Shown: positions 1-6,926 of the stretch, in pieces
Numbering within the stretch: position 1 is the first letter of the stretch
How the letters are laid out: each line of letters starts with the position of its first letter
Assembly (NCBI GenBank): GCA_029267975.1
Contig: JAJUHH010000050.1
Location: 1-11,802 of the forward strand
Length of the DNA stretch: 11,802 nucleotides
Source of the DNA: Clostridiales bacterium
GTDB taxonomy: Bacteria; Bacillota; Clostridia; Lachnospirales; Lachnospiraceae
Direction of reading: 5' to 3'
The notes under the pieces: generated by a model
What the model was told of the DNA's origin: nothing
Seen by the model: only the letters and a program-made list of their open reading frames with translations
Database searches by the model: none
Made by a program: the position numbers and the translations under genes

Positions 1-178
1 GTTAATTGATCTCCAGAATACAGGATAATCCAAGGGAATTGTAATGTCAATGAAATGTAAAGCCTAAGTACTGACGAACGCAAATACTCCGTTTTAGAAT
101 CCTTTGTAGAGATCTTAACATCAAGTCTAGCAAGGTGTAAACAGTAACGGTTAATTGGCTGTGCTTCATCGCATCCTG
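1..178. other. Upstream intergenic stretch with no recognisable gene
   Basis: No convincing coding region is visible. All three + frames meet stop codons within the first 30 bases. One frame could be the last few codons of a gene to the left (stop at 26-28), but that is too short to identify. The octamer GTTAATTG occurs at 1-8 and again at 150-157, which may be chance in AT-rich sequence. The stretch leads into the promoter of the AraC-family gene. Confidence 0.4.
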
Positions 179-192
179 CTGACAGCAGCAGG
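175..192. promoter_or_regulatory. Inverted repeat over the -35 box, candidate operator
   Basis: CCTGCTG (175-181) and CAGCAGG (186-192) form a perfect 7-bp inverted repeat around the tetramer ACAG. The -35 hexamer (179-184) spans the left arm and the loop. The repeat lies upstream of the expected transcription start, so an RNA hairpin is unlikely to be its role. A DNA operator is more likely, perhaps bound by the downstream AraC-family protein or another regulator. No binding evidence can be seen in sequence alone. Confidence 0.4.
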
Positions 193-207
193 CATCGGTG
201 TTATAAT
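179..207 (+). promoter_or_regulatory. Promoter of the AraC-family gene
   Basis: A -35 box CTGACA (179-184, five of six to consensus) is separated by 17 bases from a perfect -10 box TATAAT (202-207). A TG dinucleotide sits one base upstream of the -10, giving an extended -10. The coding start at 270 leaves a leader of roughly 55 bases. A 7-bp inverted repeat overlaps the -35 box, so this promoter is a plausible target of autoregulation. Confidence 0.75.
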
Positions 208-269
208 ATTCTTCAGCGAGCAAAGATGGATTATGAGCCGAAAAGCATAAGACGAATACGGAGGGGGCT

Positions 270-1148
270 ATGGCAATACGAACCTATGAATTGCGCGATT
301 TTTTAAATCCCAGAGAAAACATTAATATCATCTATATGGAAAAAGACAGGGGCTGTGACAACCATACCCATGAATTTGTTGAGTTGATCTTTATTGTTGA
401 GGGTACATGTAAGCAGTATATTGATGATGTCTGTTATGAGTCAGAGGCTGGAGATCTCCTGTTCGTAAACTATGGACAGATCCATGCTTTTCAAGCGATG
501 TCAAAGGAATTCCGCTATTATAATCTGCTTTATGTTCCGGAGTTTTTCAGTGAAGAGCTGATCAATTCAGAGAATATATATGACATATTTGAGATTTCCC
601 TTTTTCGTGAATTTTCAGATGCCAAAATAAGACCTACACAGCTTGTCAGCTTCAGAGGAAATGAGTATCGGGAGATAAAAAAGATTATTGAGGATATGTC
701 CAGGGAACTGACAGAGAAGGGCTTAGGCTATCGATCCATCCTCAATGGATATAGCAGGGTCCTCTATTCTAAGATATTAAGAAAGCTAAAGACCAGTGAA
801 GCAAATGGGGCGCAGCAGAACTGCATCAATCGGATCACTGCGGAATGTCTGGCATATATCGATTCCAGATGTTTTGAAAAACTGACCCTAAAGGAGATTG
901 CAGAACATACCTTTTATAATCCTGCCTATTTAAGCAGGATATTTAAGGAACAGTGCGGAGTCAGCCTGTCTGAATATATCAAAGAAAAGCGTATGCAGGA
1001 GGCCGCCAGACTGCTTATAGACAGTCAGCTGAGCAATGATGAGATCATGTATCAGGTGGGTTATTCGGATAAGAAGCAGTTTTACAAGAATTTTAAGGAC
1101 ATTTACCAGGTGACACCCGCTGAATTTCGCAAAAAAGCCCTACTGTAA
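270..1148 (+). CDS. AraC-family transcriptional regulator with N-terminal cupin sensor
   Basis: This is a cytoplasmic DNA-binding regulator of 292 residues, the usual length for AraC proteins that sense a sugar through a cupin domain. Residues about 20-100 look like an AraC-type cupin, with an N-terminal HTHEFVELIFIVEG segment and a later DLLFVNYGQIHAF strand pair. Residues about 188-290 are the paired helix-turn-helix, with recognisable segments LTLKEIAEHTFYNPAYLSRI and the family signature near the end (VGYSDKKQFYKNFK, then VTPAEFRK). A strong Shine-Dalgarno (GGAGG, 260-264) ends five bases before the ATG. The next gene, a GH127 arabinofuranosidase, starts 74 bases downstream in the same direction, so the regulator probably controls it in response to arabinose-containing oligosaccharides. 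The ligand is an inference from this context. Confidence 0.93.
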   Translation: MAIRTYELRDFLNPRENINIIYMEKDRGCDNHTHEFVELIFIVEGTCKQYIDDVCYESEAGDLLFVNYGQIHAFQAMSKEFRYYNLLYVPEFFSEELINSENIYDIFEISLFREFSDAKIRPTQLVSFRGNEYREIKKIIEDMSRELTEKGLGYRSILNGYSRVLYSKILRKLKTSEANGAQQNCINRITAECLAYIDSRCFEKLTLKEIAEHTFYNPAYLSRIFKEQCGVSLSEYIKEKRMQEAARLLIDSQLSNDEIMYQVGYSDKKQFYKNFKDIYQVTPAEFRKKALL

Positions 1149-1164
1149 AGTAAAGATATCCTAT

Positions 1165-1192
1165 TTGATGATCTGTATTTTACTTATAAAAT
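1165..1192 (+). promoter_or_regulatory. Possible internal promoter ahead of the GH127 gene
   Basis: TTGATG (1165-1170) and TAAAAT (1187-1192) are spaced by 16 bases in the 74-base gap between the regulator and the glycosidase. This would let the glycosidase be induced separately from its regulator. The region is AT-rich, so a chance match is possible. Confidence 0.3.
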
Positions 1193-1222
1193 ATCAGAAA
1201 AAGTGGGAAAGGATAAGGCAGT

Positions 1223-3112
1223 ATGGGAAGCAACTATAAATTTAACGGAATTATTGATAAATCCATGCACTATATAGAGGAATTCCAGCTTCTGAGAGTG
1301 GACCTCTGGAAGCGTTTTGTACAGCAGTTTAAGGAAGATGCAGACTATGAAGGCGGCTGGAGAGGCGAGTATTGGGGCAAAATGATGCGGGGCGCATGTT
1401 TTGTGTATGCTTATTCTCAGGATCCCAAGCTCTATCAGGTACTTACGGATACCATCCAGGATATGCTGACTGCACAGGATGAATACGGTCGGATCAGCAG
1501 CTATGGTATCGATCATGAGTTTGATGCCTGGGATCTCTGGTCCCGCAAGTATGTGCTTTTGGGTATGCAGTACTATCTGGAGATATGTAAGGACAAAGAA
1601 TTGGCAGCACAGATCGTAGATAGCATGTGCCGTCAGGTGGATTACATTATGACCAAGGTCGGTGATCCTGCAGAAGGCAAAATACTGATTACCAAAGCAA
1701 CCCGCCACTGGCGCGGGCTGAACTCCGCATCTATATTGGAGCCCATTGTAAGATTGTATAATATCACTAAGGAACAAAAGTATTTTGATTTTGCTACCTA
1801 TATCGTAAATTGCGGCGGTACGGATGTGGTCAACATCTTTGATCTGGCCTATGAGGATAAGCTGTATCCATATCAGTATCCTGTGACCAAAGCCTATGAG
1901 ATGACCTCCTGTTTTGAAGGTTTGCTGGAATACTATTATGCAACAGGTGAGGAAAGATATAAGACAAGTATTTTGAATTTTGCCAATAAGGTTCTGGAAA
2001 GTGATTTTACAATCATCGGTAGCAGCGGATGTACCCACGAATTGTTCGACCATTCAACAGTAAGACAGGCAAATACTAATAATGGGGTAATCATGCAGGA
2101 AACCTGCGTGACTGTCACCCTGATGAAATTCTTTTATCGACTGACTTTACTCACCGGGAACAGTAAATATGTGGACGCCTTCGAGACTTCTTTATATAAT
2201 GCCTATCTGGGTTCCATCAATACAGAGAAGGTAATTGAACCTACCATAAGGAAAAATCATCCGGACTGGAATATTGAGCCCTTGCCATTTGACAGCTATA
2301 GTCCATTGACGGCAGGTACACGCGGAAATGGTGTCGGTGGCCTGAAAGTCATGTCCGACAACCACTATTATGGATGCTGTGCTTGTATCGGTGCGGCGGG
2401 CCTTGGTTTGGTTCCTAAAATGGCTTTAATCACTACAGACCAAAGCGTAGCATTGAACTTGTTCATTGACGGCTCTATAGAAACAGTTACCCCCTCCGGC
2501 AGCAAGCTTGTATTAAAGACAGAGACAACTTATCCGGTAAGCGGTAAGGTTAAGATGGTACTTGATCTTGAAAGGGATGAGAAATTTGAGCTCAAGGTCA
2601 GAATTCCTGCTTGGAGTAAGCATACCGCTCTTACAGTAAATGGAACAGCAGTGGAAGCTGAAGCAGGCTATGTCAGTCTGGACAGAGTATGGTCTTCCGG
2701 GGATATCATAGAACTTGAGCTTGATATGCGCACAGAATGTTTGGTACCGATTCCTTACGGAAATCAGGTGCTGATGAATCGTACGGTATGGGGGGCAAAT
2801 TACATGATCCCCGCCTATGATGAGGAAGACCCCTTAGCAAAGCATCATCGTGCTCTTCGCAGAGGTCCTGTTATACTGGCACAGGAGAACAGACTGGGAT
2901 ACAGCGTGGATGAAGCAGTTGAACTTCTGGTAGGTGAAGACGGTTATATAGAGGTAACCTTCCCTGAGAAGAACCTTGCCCCTTATGAAAATATATTAGA
3001 GCTGGAAGTACCGCTTGCAGACGGCAGGAAGATGCATGTGACAGATTATGCGTCAGCCGGTAAGCTCTGGACAGAGGAAAGCAAGATGGCAGCCTGGATG
3101 CTGGTGAAGTAA
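1223..3112 (+). CDS. GH127-family (DUF1680) beta-L-arabinofuranosidase
   Basis: This predicted cytoplasmic glycosidase of 629 residues lacks a signal peptide and is of normal family length. The family releases L-arabinofuranose from beta-linked arabino-oligosaccharides using a zinc-bound cysteine nucleophile. The key residues are visible: Glu273 in THELFD is the likely acid/base; Glu293 and Cys295 (QETC) and Cys386 are likely zinc ligands; and the adjacent Cys385-Cys386 pair (YYGCCAC) contains the likely nucleophile. These assignments are by analogy with the characterised bifidobacterial enzyme. An (alpha/alpha)6-barrel probably covers residues about 15-400 and beta-sandwich domains follow, including RRGPVILAQE near 545-555. 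GAAAGGA (1207-1213) serves as ribosome binding site. The gene sits behind an AraC-type regulator and before a strong terminator. The exact substrate is not fixed, because DUF1680 includes relatives with other specificities. Confidence 0.9.
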   Translation: MGSNYKFNGIIDKSMHYIEEFQLLRVDLWKRFVQQFKEDADYEGGWRGEYWGKMMRGACFVYAYSQDPKLYQVLTDTIQDMLTAQDEYGRISSYGIDHEFDAWDLWSRKYVLLGMQYYLEICKDKELAAQIVDSMCRQVDYIMTKVGDPAEGKILITKATRHWRGLNSASILEPIVRLYNITKEQKYFDFATYIVNCGGTDVVNIFDLAYEDKLYPYQYPVTKAYEMTSCFEGLLEYYYATGEERYKTSILNFANKVLESDFTIIGSSGCTHELFDHSTVRQANTNNGVIMQETCVTVTLMKFFYRLTLLTGNSKYVDAFETSLYNAYLGSINTEKVIEPTIRKNHPDWNIEPLPFDSYSPLTAGTRGNGVGGLKVMSDNHYYGCCACIGAAGLGLVPKMALITTDQSVALNLFIDGSIETVTPSGSKLVLKTETTYPVSGKVKMVLDLERDEKFELKVRIPAWSKHTALTVNGTAVEAEAGYVSLDRVWSSGDIIELELDMRTECLVPIPYGNQVLMNRTVWGANYMIPAYDEEDPLAKHHRALRRGPVILAQENRLGYSVDEAVELLVGEDGYIEVTFPEKNLAPYENILELEVPLADGRKMHVTDYASAGKLWTEESKMAAWMLVK

Positions 3113-3160
3113 GATAAAGCTGAGGCATTTCTATATTAACAATATAAGCAAAGCGATGAA

Positions 3161-3194
3161 AAGTGGGACAATATATTGTTCCACTTGCTTTTTT
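3161..3194 (+). terminator. Rho-independent terminator after the GH127 gene
   Basis: AAGTGG...CCACTT arms (3161-3166 and 3181-3186) continue inward through a G-U pair and ACAA/TTGT, giving an almost perfect 11-12 bp hairpin. After GC comes a run of six T (3189-3194). It closes the AraC-GH127 unit. Confidence 0.9.
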
Positions 3195-3383
3195 AGAGTG
3201 GGAGTGCAGATAAAAAGTTGGACCGCATAACACCTAATGTATTGCTGTGCCATTGGCGTAATAGCTATCCCGAATACTATGACTAGCTTTGTAACCTTTG
3301 CTTTAAATCGATAGATTTCAACAATGCTTTTCTCCAAGAATGCCATTGAAACAGGCAGATTGTTGTAAAATAATTGTATTGGT
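3195..3383. other. Intergenic stretch with no supported gene
   Basis: This stretch lies between the GH127 terminator and the queT promoter. A - strand open frame of 71 codons (3131-3346) crosses it, but it runs through the terminator hairpin, lacks a ribosome binding site and has no recognisable family. I see no insertion-sequence ends or tandem repeats. A small palindrome (AAATC-GATA-GATTT, about 3304-3317) has no assigned role. Confidence 0.5.
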
Positions 3384-3412
3384 TGATTTTTTACTACTTC
3401 TATGTTATTGTA
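3384..3412 (+). promoter_or_regulatory. Probable queT promoter
   Basis: TTGATT (3384-3389) and TATTGT (3407-3412) are separated by 17 bases and lie just upstream of the riboswitch leader. Both boxes match consensus at four or more positions. Transcription would start near 3419, leaving a leader of about 90 bases that contains the whole preQ1-like element. Confidence 0.5.
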
Positions 3413-3458
3413 TGAATGTTGTAAATCCCATAAACACTGGGGTTCACAACATAAGAAT

Positions 3459-3503
3459 CGTCAGTTCGAGACCTTCCTGACGTAAAACAAAACTAAAGGA
3501 GAG
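3459..3503 (+). promoter_or_regulatory. preQ1-I-like riboswitch in the queT leader
   Basis: A 6-bp stem CGTCAG/CTGACG (3459-3464 with 3477-3482) encloses a 12-base loop beginning TTCGAG. It is followed by an A-rich tail ending in AACTAA, then the Shine-Dalgarno AAAGGAG (3495-3501). Stem, loop length, the UUC-n-AG loop start, the last loop base C3476 (the position that pairs with preQ1 in the known class) and the A-rich tail with ACUAA all match the preQ1-I aptamer. The pseudoknot would pair loop A3469-G3470 with C3493-U3494. One flanking pair is a G/A mismatch. Because the tail abuts the ribosome binding site, control is probably translational, turning QueT synthesis down when preQ1 is plentiful. 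A separate hairpin (about 3417-3450, AATCCC/GGGGTT) precedes it. Confidence 0.68.
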
Positions 3504-3510
3504 TAAAATC

Positions 3511-3999
3511 ATGAAAAGAAGCAAAAAGACTCTGTTTATCACAGAGGCTGCTGTTATTGCAGCGATCTACACTGTTCTGGTGGTGATTTTCCAACCCATC
3601 AGCTTCGGTCCTATTCAGTTTCGTATCGCAGAAGCGCTTACGATTCTTCCCTACTTTACCCCTGCTGCCATACCTGGCGTAACCCTTGGCTGTTTCTTAA
3701 GTGCAATCCTTACCGCTGCCGACCCGCTTGATATGATCTTTGGTTCCTTGGCAACCCTGATTGCAGCAGTCCTGTCCTATCGGCTCAGACGCCACAAATT
3801 CCTGGTACCTATTCCGCCCATTGTTTCAAATGCATTGATTATTCCCTGGGTTCTGCGCTACGCTTACGATATACCGGATGCAATCCCCTTCATGATGCTT
3901 ACGGTTGGTGTGGGTGAAGTGCTGGCAGTCGGCGTGCTTGGCATGATATTATTATTAGCCTTAGAAAAAGTAAAAGGATATATTTTTAAGACTGCATAA
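3511..3999 (+). CDS. queT: QueT-family queuosine-precursor transporter (ECF S component)
   Basis: This small, very hydrophobic integral membrane protein of 162 residues is the normal size for QueT (DUF988/COG4708). QueT is the substrate-binding S component of an energy-coupling factor transporter, taking up preQ1 or a related queuosine precursor. The signature region FGPIQFRIAEALTILPYFTPAAIPGVTLG (residues about 27-56) is well preserved; the protein then runs through further hydrophobic segments, including DPLDMIFGSLATLIAAVLSY and VGVGEVLAVGVLGMILLLAL near the C-terminus. About five to six membrane segments are expected. No ATPase or T component lies nearby, as expected for a group II ECF protein that shares a distant common module. 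The start follows AAAGGAG by nine bases. The preQ1-I-like leader strongly supports the substrate assignment. Confidence 0.9.
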   Translation: MKRSKKTLFITEAAVIAAIYTVLVVIFQPISFGPIQFRIAEALTILPYFTPAAIPGVTLGCFLSAILTAADPLDMIFGSLATLIAAVLSYRLRRHKFLVPIPPIVSNALIIPWVLRYAYDIPDAIPFMMLTVGVGEVLAVGVLGMILLLALEKVKGYIFKTA

Positions 4000-4049
4000 G
4001 TATTATGTATACAACGCATTAGAATGACATATAGAACATAGAGAAAAAA

Positions 4050-4098
4050 GACTCCCTTACAACAGATCCATTGAAATCTGATCTAAGGGAGTCATTTT
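4050..4098. terminator. Bidirectional terminator between queT and asnS
   Basis: GACTCCCTTA (4050-4059) and TAAGGGAGTC (4084-4093) form a perfect 10-bp stem, with a second inner stem CAGAT/ATCTG (4063-4067 with 4076-4080). On the + strand a T-rich tract follows, and on the - strand the A-run at 4044-4049 becomes a T-tract. It can therefore stop transcription of both convergent genes. Confidence 0.9.
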
Positions 4099-4136
4099 TA
4101 TTTTAGAATTTTGTGTTTACTTTTATTATACTCTTC

Positions 4137-4161
4137 AGAAGTTTAATTTTAATAAACTTCT
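4137..4161. other. Inverted repeat downstream of asnS
   Basis: AGAAGTTTA (4137-4145) and TAAACTTCT (4153-4161) form a perfect 9-bp stem around a 7-base loop. No T-run follows on either strand, so it is not a convincing terminator by itself. Lying between the asnS stop and the shared terminator, it could stabilise the 3' end of the asnS transcript. Confidence 0.45.
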
Positions 4162-4191
4162 ACAGTTCTGATGTTCCACAACTTAAGATCC

Positions 4192-4225
4192 TTACAGCTC
4201 GCAGTTACTTACAGCTCGCAGTTAT
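4192..4225. repeat. 17-bp tandem repeat at the asnS stop codon
   Basis: TTACAGCTCGCAGTTAC (4192-4208) is followed immediately by TTACAGCTCGCAGTTAT (4209-4225), which is 16 of 17 identical. The right copy encodes the last five codons and stop of asnS on the - strand. The left copy lies just beyond the stop and repeats them out of frame. A slippage duplication is the simplest origin. Confidence 0.85.
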
Positions 4226-5600
4226 TTACCGTTCTGGGGAAGGGAACAACGTCTCTGATGTTGCCCATACCTGTCAGGTACATCACGCAGCGTTCAAAAC
4301 CGAGGCCAAAGCCTGCATGTCTTGCAGAGCCGTATTTTCTAAGGTCAAGGTAGAACTCATAGTCCTCTTTCTTCAGCTTCAGCTCGTCCATTCTCTTCAC
4401 AAGCTTATCATAATCGTCTTCTCTCTGGCTTCCGCCGATAATCTCACCGATACCGGGAACAAGTAAGTCCATGGCAGCAACCGTCTTGTTATCCTCGTTC
4501 AGCTTCATATAGAAGGCCTTGATCTCCTTGGGATAATCGGTTACGAATACCGGTTTCTTAAATACCTGCTCGGTCAGATAACGCTCATGCTCTGTTTGAA
4601 GATCACTGCCCCAGGATACCTTATATTCGAAGTTATCATTGTTTTTCTCAAGGATACTGATTGCTTCTGTATAGGTTACATGTCCAAAATCAGAGTTTAC
4701 CACATTTTGCAGACGCTCCAGTAAGCCCTGATCAATGAACTGATTGAAGAACTGCATCTCCTCCGGTGCATGCTCCAGCACATAATTAATAATATACTTA
4801 AGCATTCCCTCTGCCAGTGCCATATCATCCTTCAGATCCGCAAATGCAATCTCAGGCTCAATCATCCAGAACTCTGCCGCATGACGTGTAGTATTGGAGT
4901 TTTCCGCACGGAAAGTAGGTCCGAAGGTGTAAATGTTCTTAAAGGCCATAGCATAGGTCTCACCATTTAACTGACCGCTTACTGTCAGGTTGGTCTCCTT
5001 GCCAAAGAAATCCTTGCTTACATCTACCTTACCATCCTCTGTCTTCGGAAGATTATCCAGATCAAGGGTTGTCACACGGAACATCTCACCTGCGCCTTCG
5101 GCATCACTGCCTGTAATAATGGGTGTATGCACATAGACGAAGTCCCTATCCTGAAAATACTGGTGAATTGCATAAGCAATCAGGGAACGAACACGAAATA
5201 CCGCCTGGAAGGTGTTTGTTCTGGGCCTTAAGTGAGTCATTGTTCTAAGATACTCCAGCGTATGTCTCTTCTTCTGTAAGGGATAATCTGCTGTAGACGG
5301 TCCCTCAATAAACACCTCATCAGCCTGGATCTCAAAGGGCTGCTTTGCTGTTGGTGTCGCAACTAATTCGCCTCTTACGATAATTGCAGAGCCTACATTT
5401 AACTTTGATACCGCTGTAAAGTTCTCCAGCTTATCATGGTATACCACCTGCAGGGGTTCAAAGTAGGTTCCGTCATTCAATACAATGAAACCAAAGGTCT
5501 TGGAATCTCTTACGCTTCTTACCCAGCCACCGACAGATACCTTGCTTCCGATATATTTTTCCTTGTTACGGTACAATTCTCTTACATCAATTAAGTCCAT
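4209..5600 (-). CDS. asnS: Asparagine--tRNA ligase
   Basis: This cytoplasmic class IIb synthetase charges tRNA-Asn with asparagine using ATP. It has 463 residues, the expected length. Residues about 17-100 form the OB-fold anticodon-binding domain (VSVGGWVRSVRDSKTFGFI). The catalytic domain follows, with motif 1 around 128-165, motif 2 at about 228-250 (PTFRAENSNTTRHAAEF) and motif 3 at about 429-448 (GFGLGFERCVMYL, then GNIRDVVPFPRT). The FRAENS motif and FPRT end separate it from the aspartyl enzymes. AAGGGAG lies upstream of the ATG. It is transcribed from its own promoter (5697-5725) and stopped by the terminator at 4050-4093. The leader of about 90 bases is too short for a T-box and shows no T-box sequence. 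A 17-bp tandem repeat covers its stop codon. Confidence 0.97.
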   Translation of the reverse strand: MDLIDVRELYRNKEKYIGSKVSVGGWVRSVRDSKTFGFIVLNDGTYFEPLQVVYHDKLENFTAVSKLNVGSAIIVRGELVATPTAKQPFEIQADEVFIEGPSTADYPLQKKRHTLEYLRTMTHLRPRTNTFQAVFRVRSLIAYAIHQYFQDRDFVYVHTPIITGSDAEGAGEMFRVTTLDLDNLPKTEDGKVDVSKDFFGKETNLTVSGQLNGETYAMAFKNIYTFGPTFRAENSNTTRHAAEFWMIEPEIAFADLKDDMALAEGMLKYIINYVLEHAPEEMQFFNQFIDQGLLERLQNVVNSDFGHVTYTEAISILEKNNDNFEYKVSWGSDLQTEHERYLTEQVFKKPVFVTDYPKEIKAFYMKLNEDNKTVAAMDLLVPGIGEIIGGSQREDDYDKLVKRMDELKLKKEDYEFYLDLRKYGSARHAGFGLGFERCVMYLTGMGNIRDVVPFPRTVNNCEL

Positions 5601-5679
5601 ATTCGTAACTCCCTTGTTTATTAATATTCTATCTTACTTATATGTCCGTTCATAATCAGCAGATAAATGACATAGAAGC

Positions 5680-5720
5680 ATCTGCCTATCGTGAACATTA
5701 TAGCAACTTGTGAGGCAGAT
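5680..5720. repeat. Inverted repeat flanking the asnS -10 box
   Basis: ATCTGCCT (5680-5687) and AGGCAGAT (5713-5720) are perfect 8-bp complements separated by 25 bases. The right arm lies in the spacer and touches the -35 box. The left arm lies just inside the transcribed region. As RNA it could be a weak hairpin behind the PHP gene, but no T-run follows. A DNA operator is an alternative. Confidence 0.45.
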
Positions 5721-5725
5721 TTCAA
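5697..5725 (-). promoter_or_regulatory. asnS promoter
   Basis: Read on the - strand, TTGAAA (5720-5725) is followed after exactly 17 bases by TATAAT (5697-5702). Transcription would start near 5690, about 90 bases before the asnS ATG. An 8-bp inverted repeat flanks the -10 box. Confidence 0.75.
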
Positions 5726-5754
5726 TAGATTACTCCGCAGCAGCCTTCCAGATC

Positions 5755-6471
5755 CTATCCGGATGCCAATGCAGCAAAGATATCCTCTATATTATTGCTC
5801 TTACAGTAGATCTCATTCACAGGCTCATGAATACTTCCTAAGCTATGGGCATCGGAATTGCTAATGATCCTGCACTGCTTCAGGTAAGGATTAGCCCTTC
5901 TAAGTTCCTCAAGCTTAGACAAATCTGCCAGCTCCGCAGCAGTAAATTCTGCTCCCGGTGGAATAAAGCCCAGATTGGACAGCAGACTGTTGGAGCTGCG
6001 GTCAAGGTGGGCCGGAAGGTATATCCCGTGATACTCCTTCATCAGAGCTCCCAGATCATCAAAGGAAATGTCTGTTGCATTGATCAGCAGATAAGGCTCC
6101 TCCATGATTACATTCTCATCCTCGTCACATACCCACTGGTTGCCGAAGATTCTGGCATCATTTTTAATCTTTATCAGCCGGGAATAAACAAAGGCATCAA
6201 AGGCCAGTGCATCAGCCAGTTCAGGAAAGAGGCATAACGCATGTACCTCCTCCCTGGTGGTCAGCTCCATTCCCGGAACCGCAAGGATTCCATAGTCTGA
6301 GGCAAGCTTTTGCACCGCCGGGCAGTTTCTGCAGGAGTTATGATCCGTGACTGCTATCACTCCAAGCTCCTTCAGGGCTGCCATACTTACGATATTGCTG
6401 GGTGTCATATCCTCCTCTGCACAGGGAGAAAGGCAGGAATGGATATGTAGATCATAGGTAAGCTTAACCAT
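5755..6471 (-). CDS. PHP-domain metal-dependent phosphoesterase
   Basis: This 238-residue cytoplasmic protein belongs to the PHP superfamily, which hydrolyses phosphoester bonds with two or three bound metals. Expected metal ligands are present: His9 and His11 (DLHIHSCLSP), Asp43-His44 (VTDHNS), Glu69 (GMELTT), His77, His155 (PAHLDR), and Asp207 with His209 (NSDAHSLG). It resembles the stand-alone TrpH/RNase AM-like proteins that act on small nucleotides or RNA ends, but its substrate here is unknown. It overlaps the upstream DRTGG gene by 8 bases, indicating translational coupling and membership of the same operon. As the last gene of a sensory-hydrogenase operon it may turn over a phosphorylated signal; that is inference. 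Confidence 0.9.
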   Translation of the reverse strand: MVKLTYDLHIHSCLSPCAEEDMTPSNIVSMAALKELGVIAVTDHNSCRNCPAVQKLASDYGILAVPGMELTTREEVHALCLFPELADALAFDAFVYSRLIKIKNDARIFGNQWVCDEDENVIMEEPYLLINATDISFDDLGALMKEYHGIYLPAHLDRSSNSLLSNLGFIPPGAEFTAAELADLSKLEELRRANPYLKQCRIISNSDAHSLGSIHEPVNEIYCKSNNIEDIFAALASG

Positions 6472-6799
6472 GCAGCTTATGATAGATCAGTAAAGCCGCC
6501 TCAAAGATGGGCAACTCCGTCTCAAAGACTGTTATCCCCTGTTCCGCAGCCTTCTTGGCGGCAGCCTCATCCAAATGGCTTCCTTCTGCAAGTATGATAC
6601 AGGCGGCGTCAGTCAGTGATGCCACGGCCAGGGTATTGACATTTCCCATCACCGTTACCCAGGCAGCACCTGCAGGCATCCGCCCCATAGCAAAGCTCAG
6701 CAGGTCGCAGCAATAAGGTGCCAAGATCTCCCTGTCAATCTCTCCTCCCCTGTTTACCAACCGGAAGCTTTCTTCCAGGATCAACTCTTCTACTCTCAT
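6464..6799 (-). CDS. DRTGG-domain protein A (distal)
   Basis: This small soluble protein of 111 residues consists mainly of one DRTGG domain (residues about 30-108: DLLSFAMGRM, then VMGNVNTLAVASLTDAACII and ITVFETELPIFEAALLIY). DRTGG domains also occur in phosphotransacetylase and beside CBS domains; they are thought to be ligand-binding regulatory modules, but no ligand is established. AGAGG lies upstream of the ATG. The gene overlaps the PHP gene by 8 bases and follows the hydrogenase-like gene after about 127 bases. That gap contains two small palindromes (TTCAG-TAT-CTGAA at 6874-6886 and AAGCA-TT-TGCTT at 6864-6875) and a TG-TATAAG extended -10-like site, so a secondary promoter is possible. 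A second DRTGG gene lies upstream in the same operon. Confidence 0.85.
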   Translation of the reverse strand: MRVEELILEESFRLVNRGGEIDREILAPYCCDLLSFAMGRMPAGAAWVTVMGNVNTLAVASLTDAACIILAEGSHLDEAAAKKAAEQGITVFETELPIFEAALLIYHKLHG

Positions 6800-6926
6800 C
6801 TTCTAAACCTCTTTTATCATAGATTGCTATATATTATCTTAAATAAACCTTACTTATAACACCAAGCATTTGCTTCAGTATCTGAACCTTTATCCATGTG
6901 CTCTTTTCCTATGTAGCTGCGCTCTT

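Noticed and set aside
1184..2053. 289-codon - strand open frame inside the GH127 gene
   Set aside because: It is fully opposite a well-supported GH127 gene with conserved catalytic residues, and its translation resembles no protein family.
3131..3346. 71-codon - strand open frame in the gap before queT, possibly a decayed transposase or regulator
   Set aside because: It runs through the GH127 terminator, has no ribosome binding site and shows no convincing motif.
3417..3503. preQ1-II or preQ1-III riboswitch instead of preQ1-I
   Set aside because: The first hairpin loop lacks a CUUU-type pairing with the Shine-Dalgarno expected for preQ1-II, and the 3' stem-loop plus tail matches preQ1-I closely. 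Class III cannot be fully excluded without a covariance model.
4137..4161. Intrinsic terminator for asnS
   Set aside because: The stem is AT-rich and no T-run follows on either strand; the 4050-4093 structure is the real terminator.
5601..5690. T-box riboswitch upstream of asnS
   Set aside because: The leader is only about 90 bases and lacks the conserved T-box sequence and stem I; the promoter is too close.
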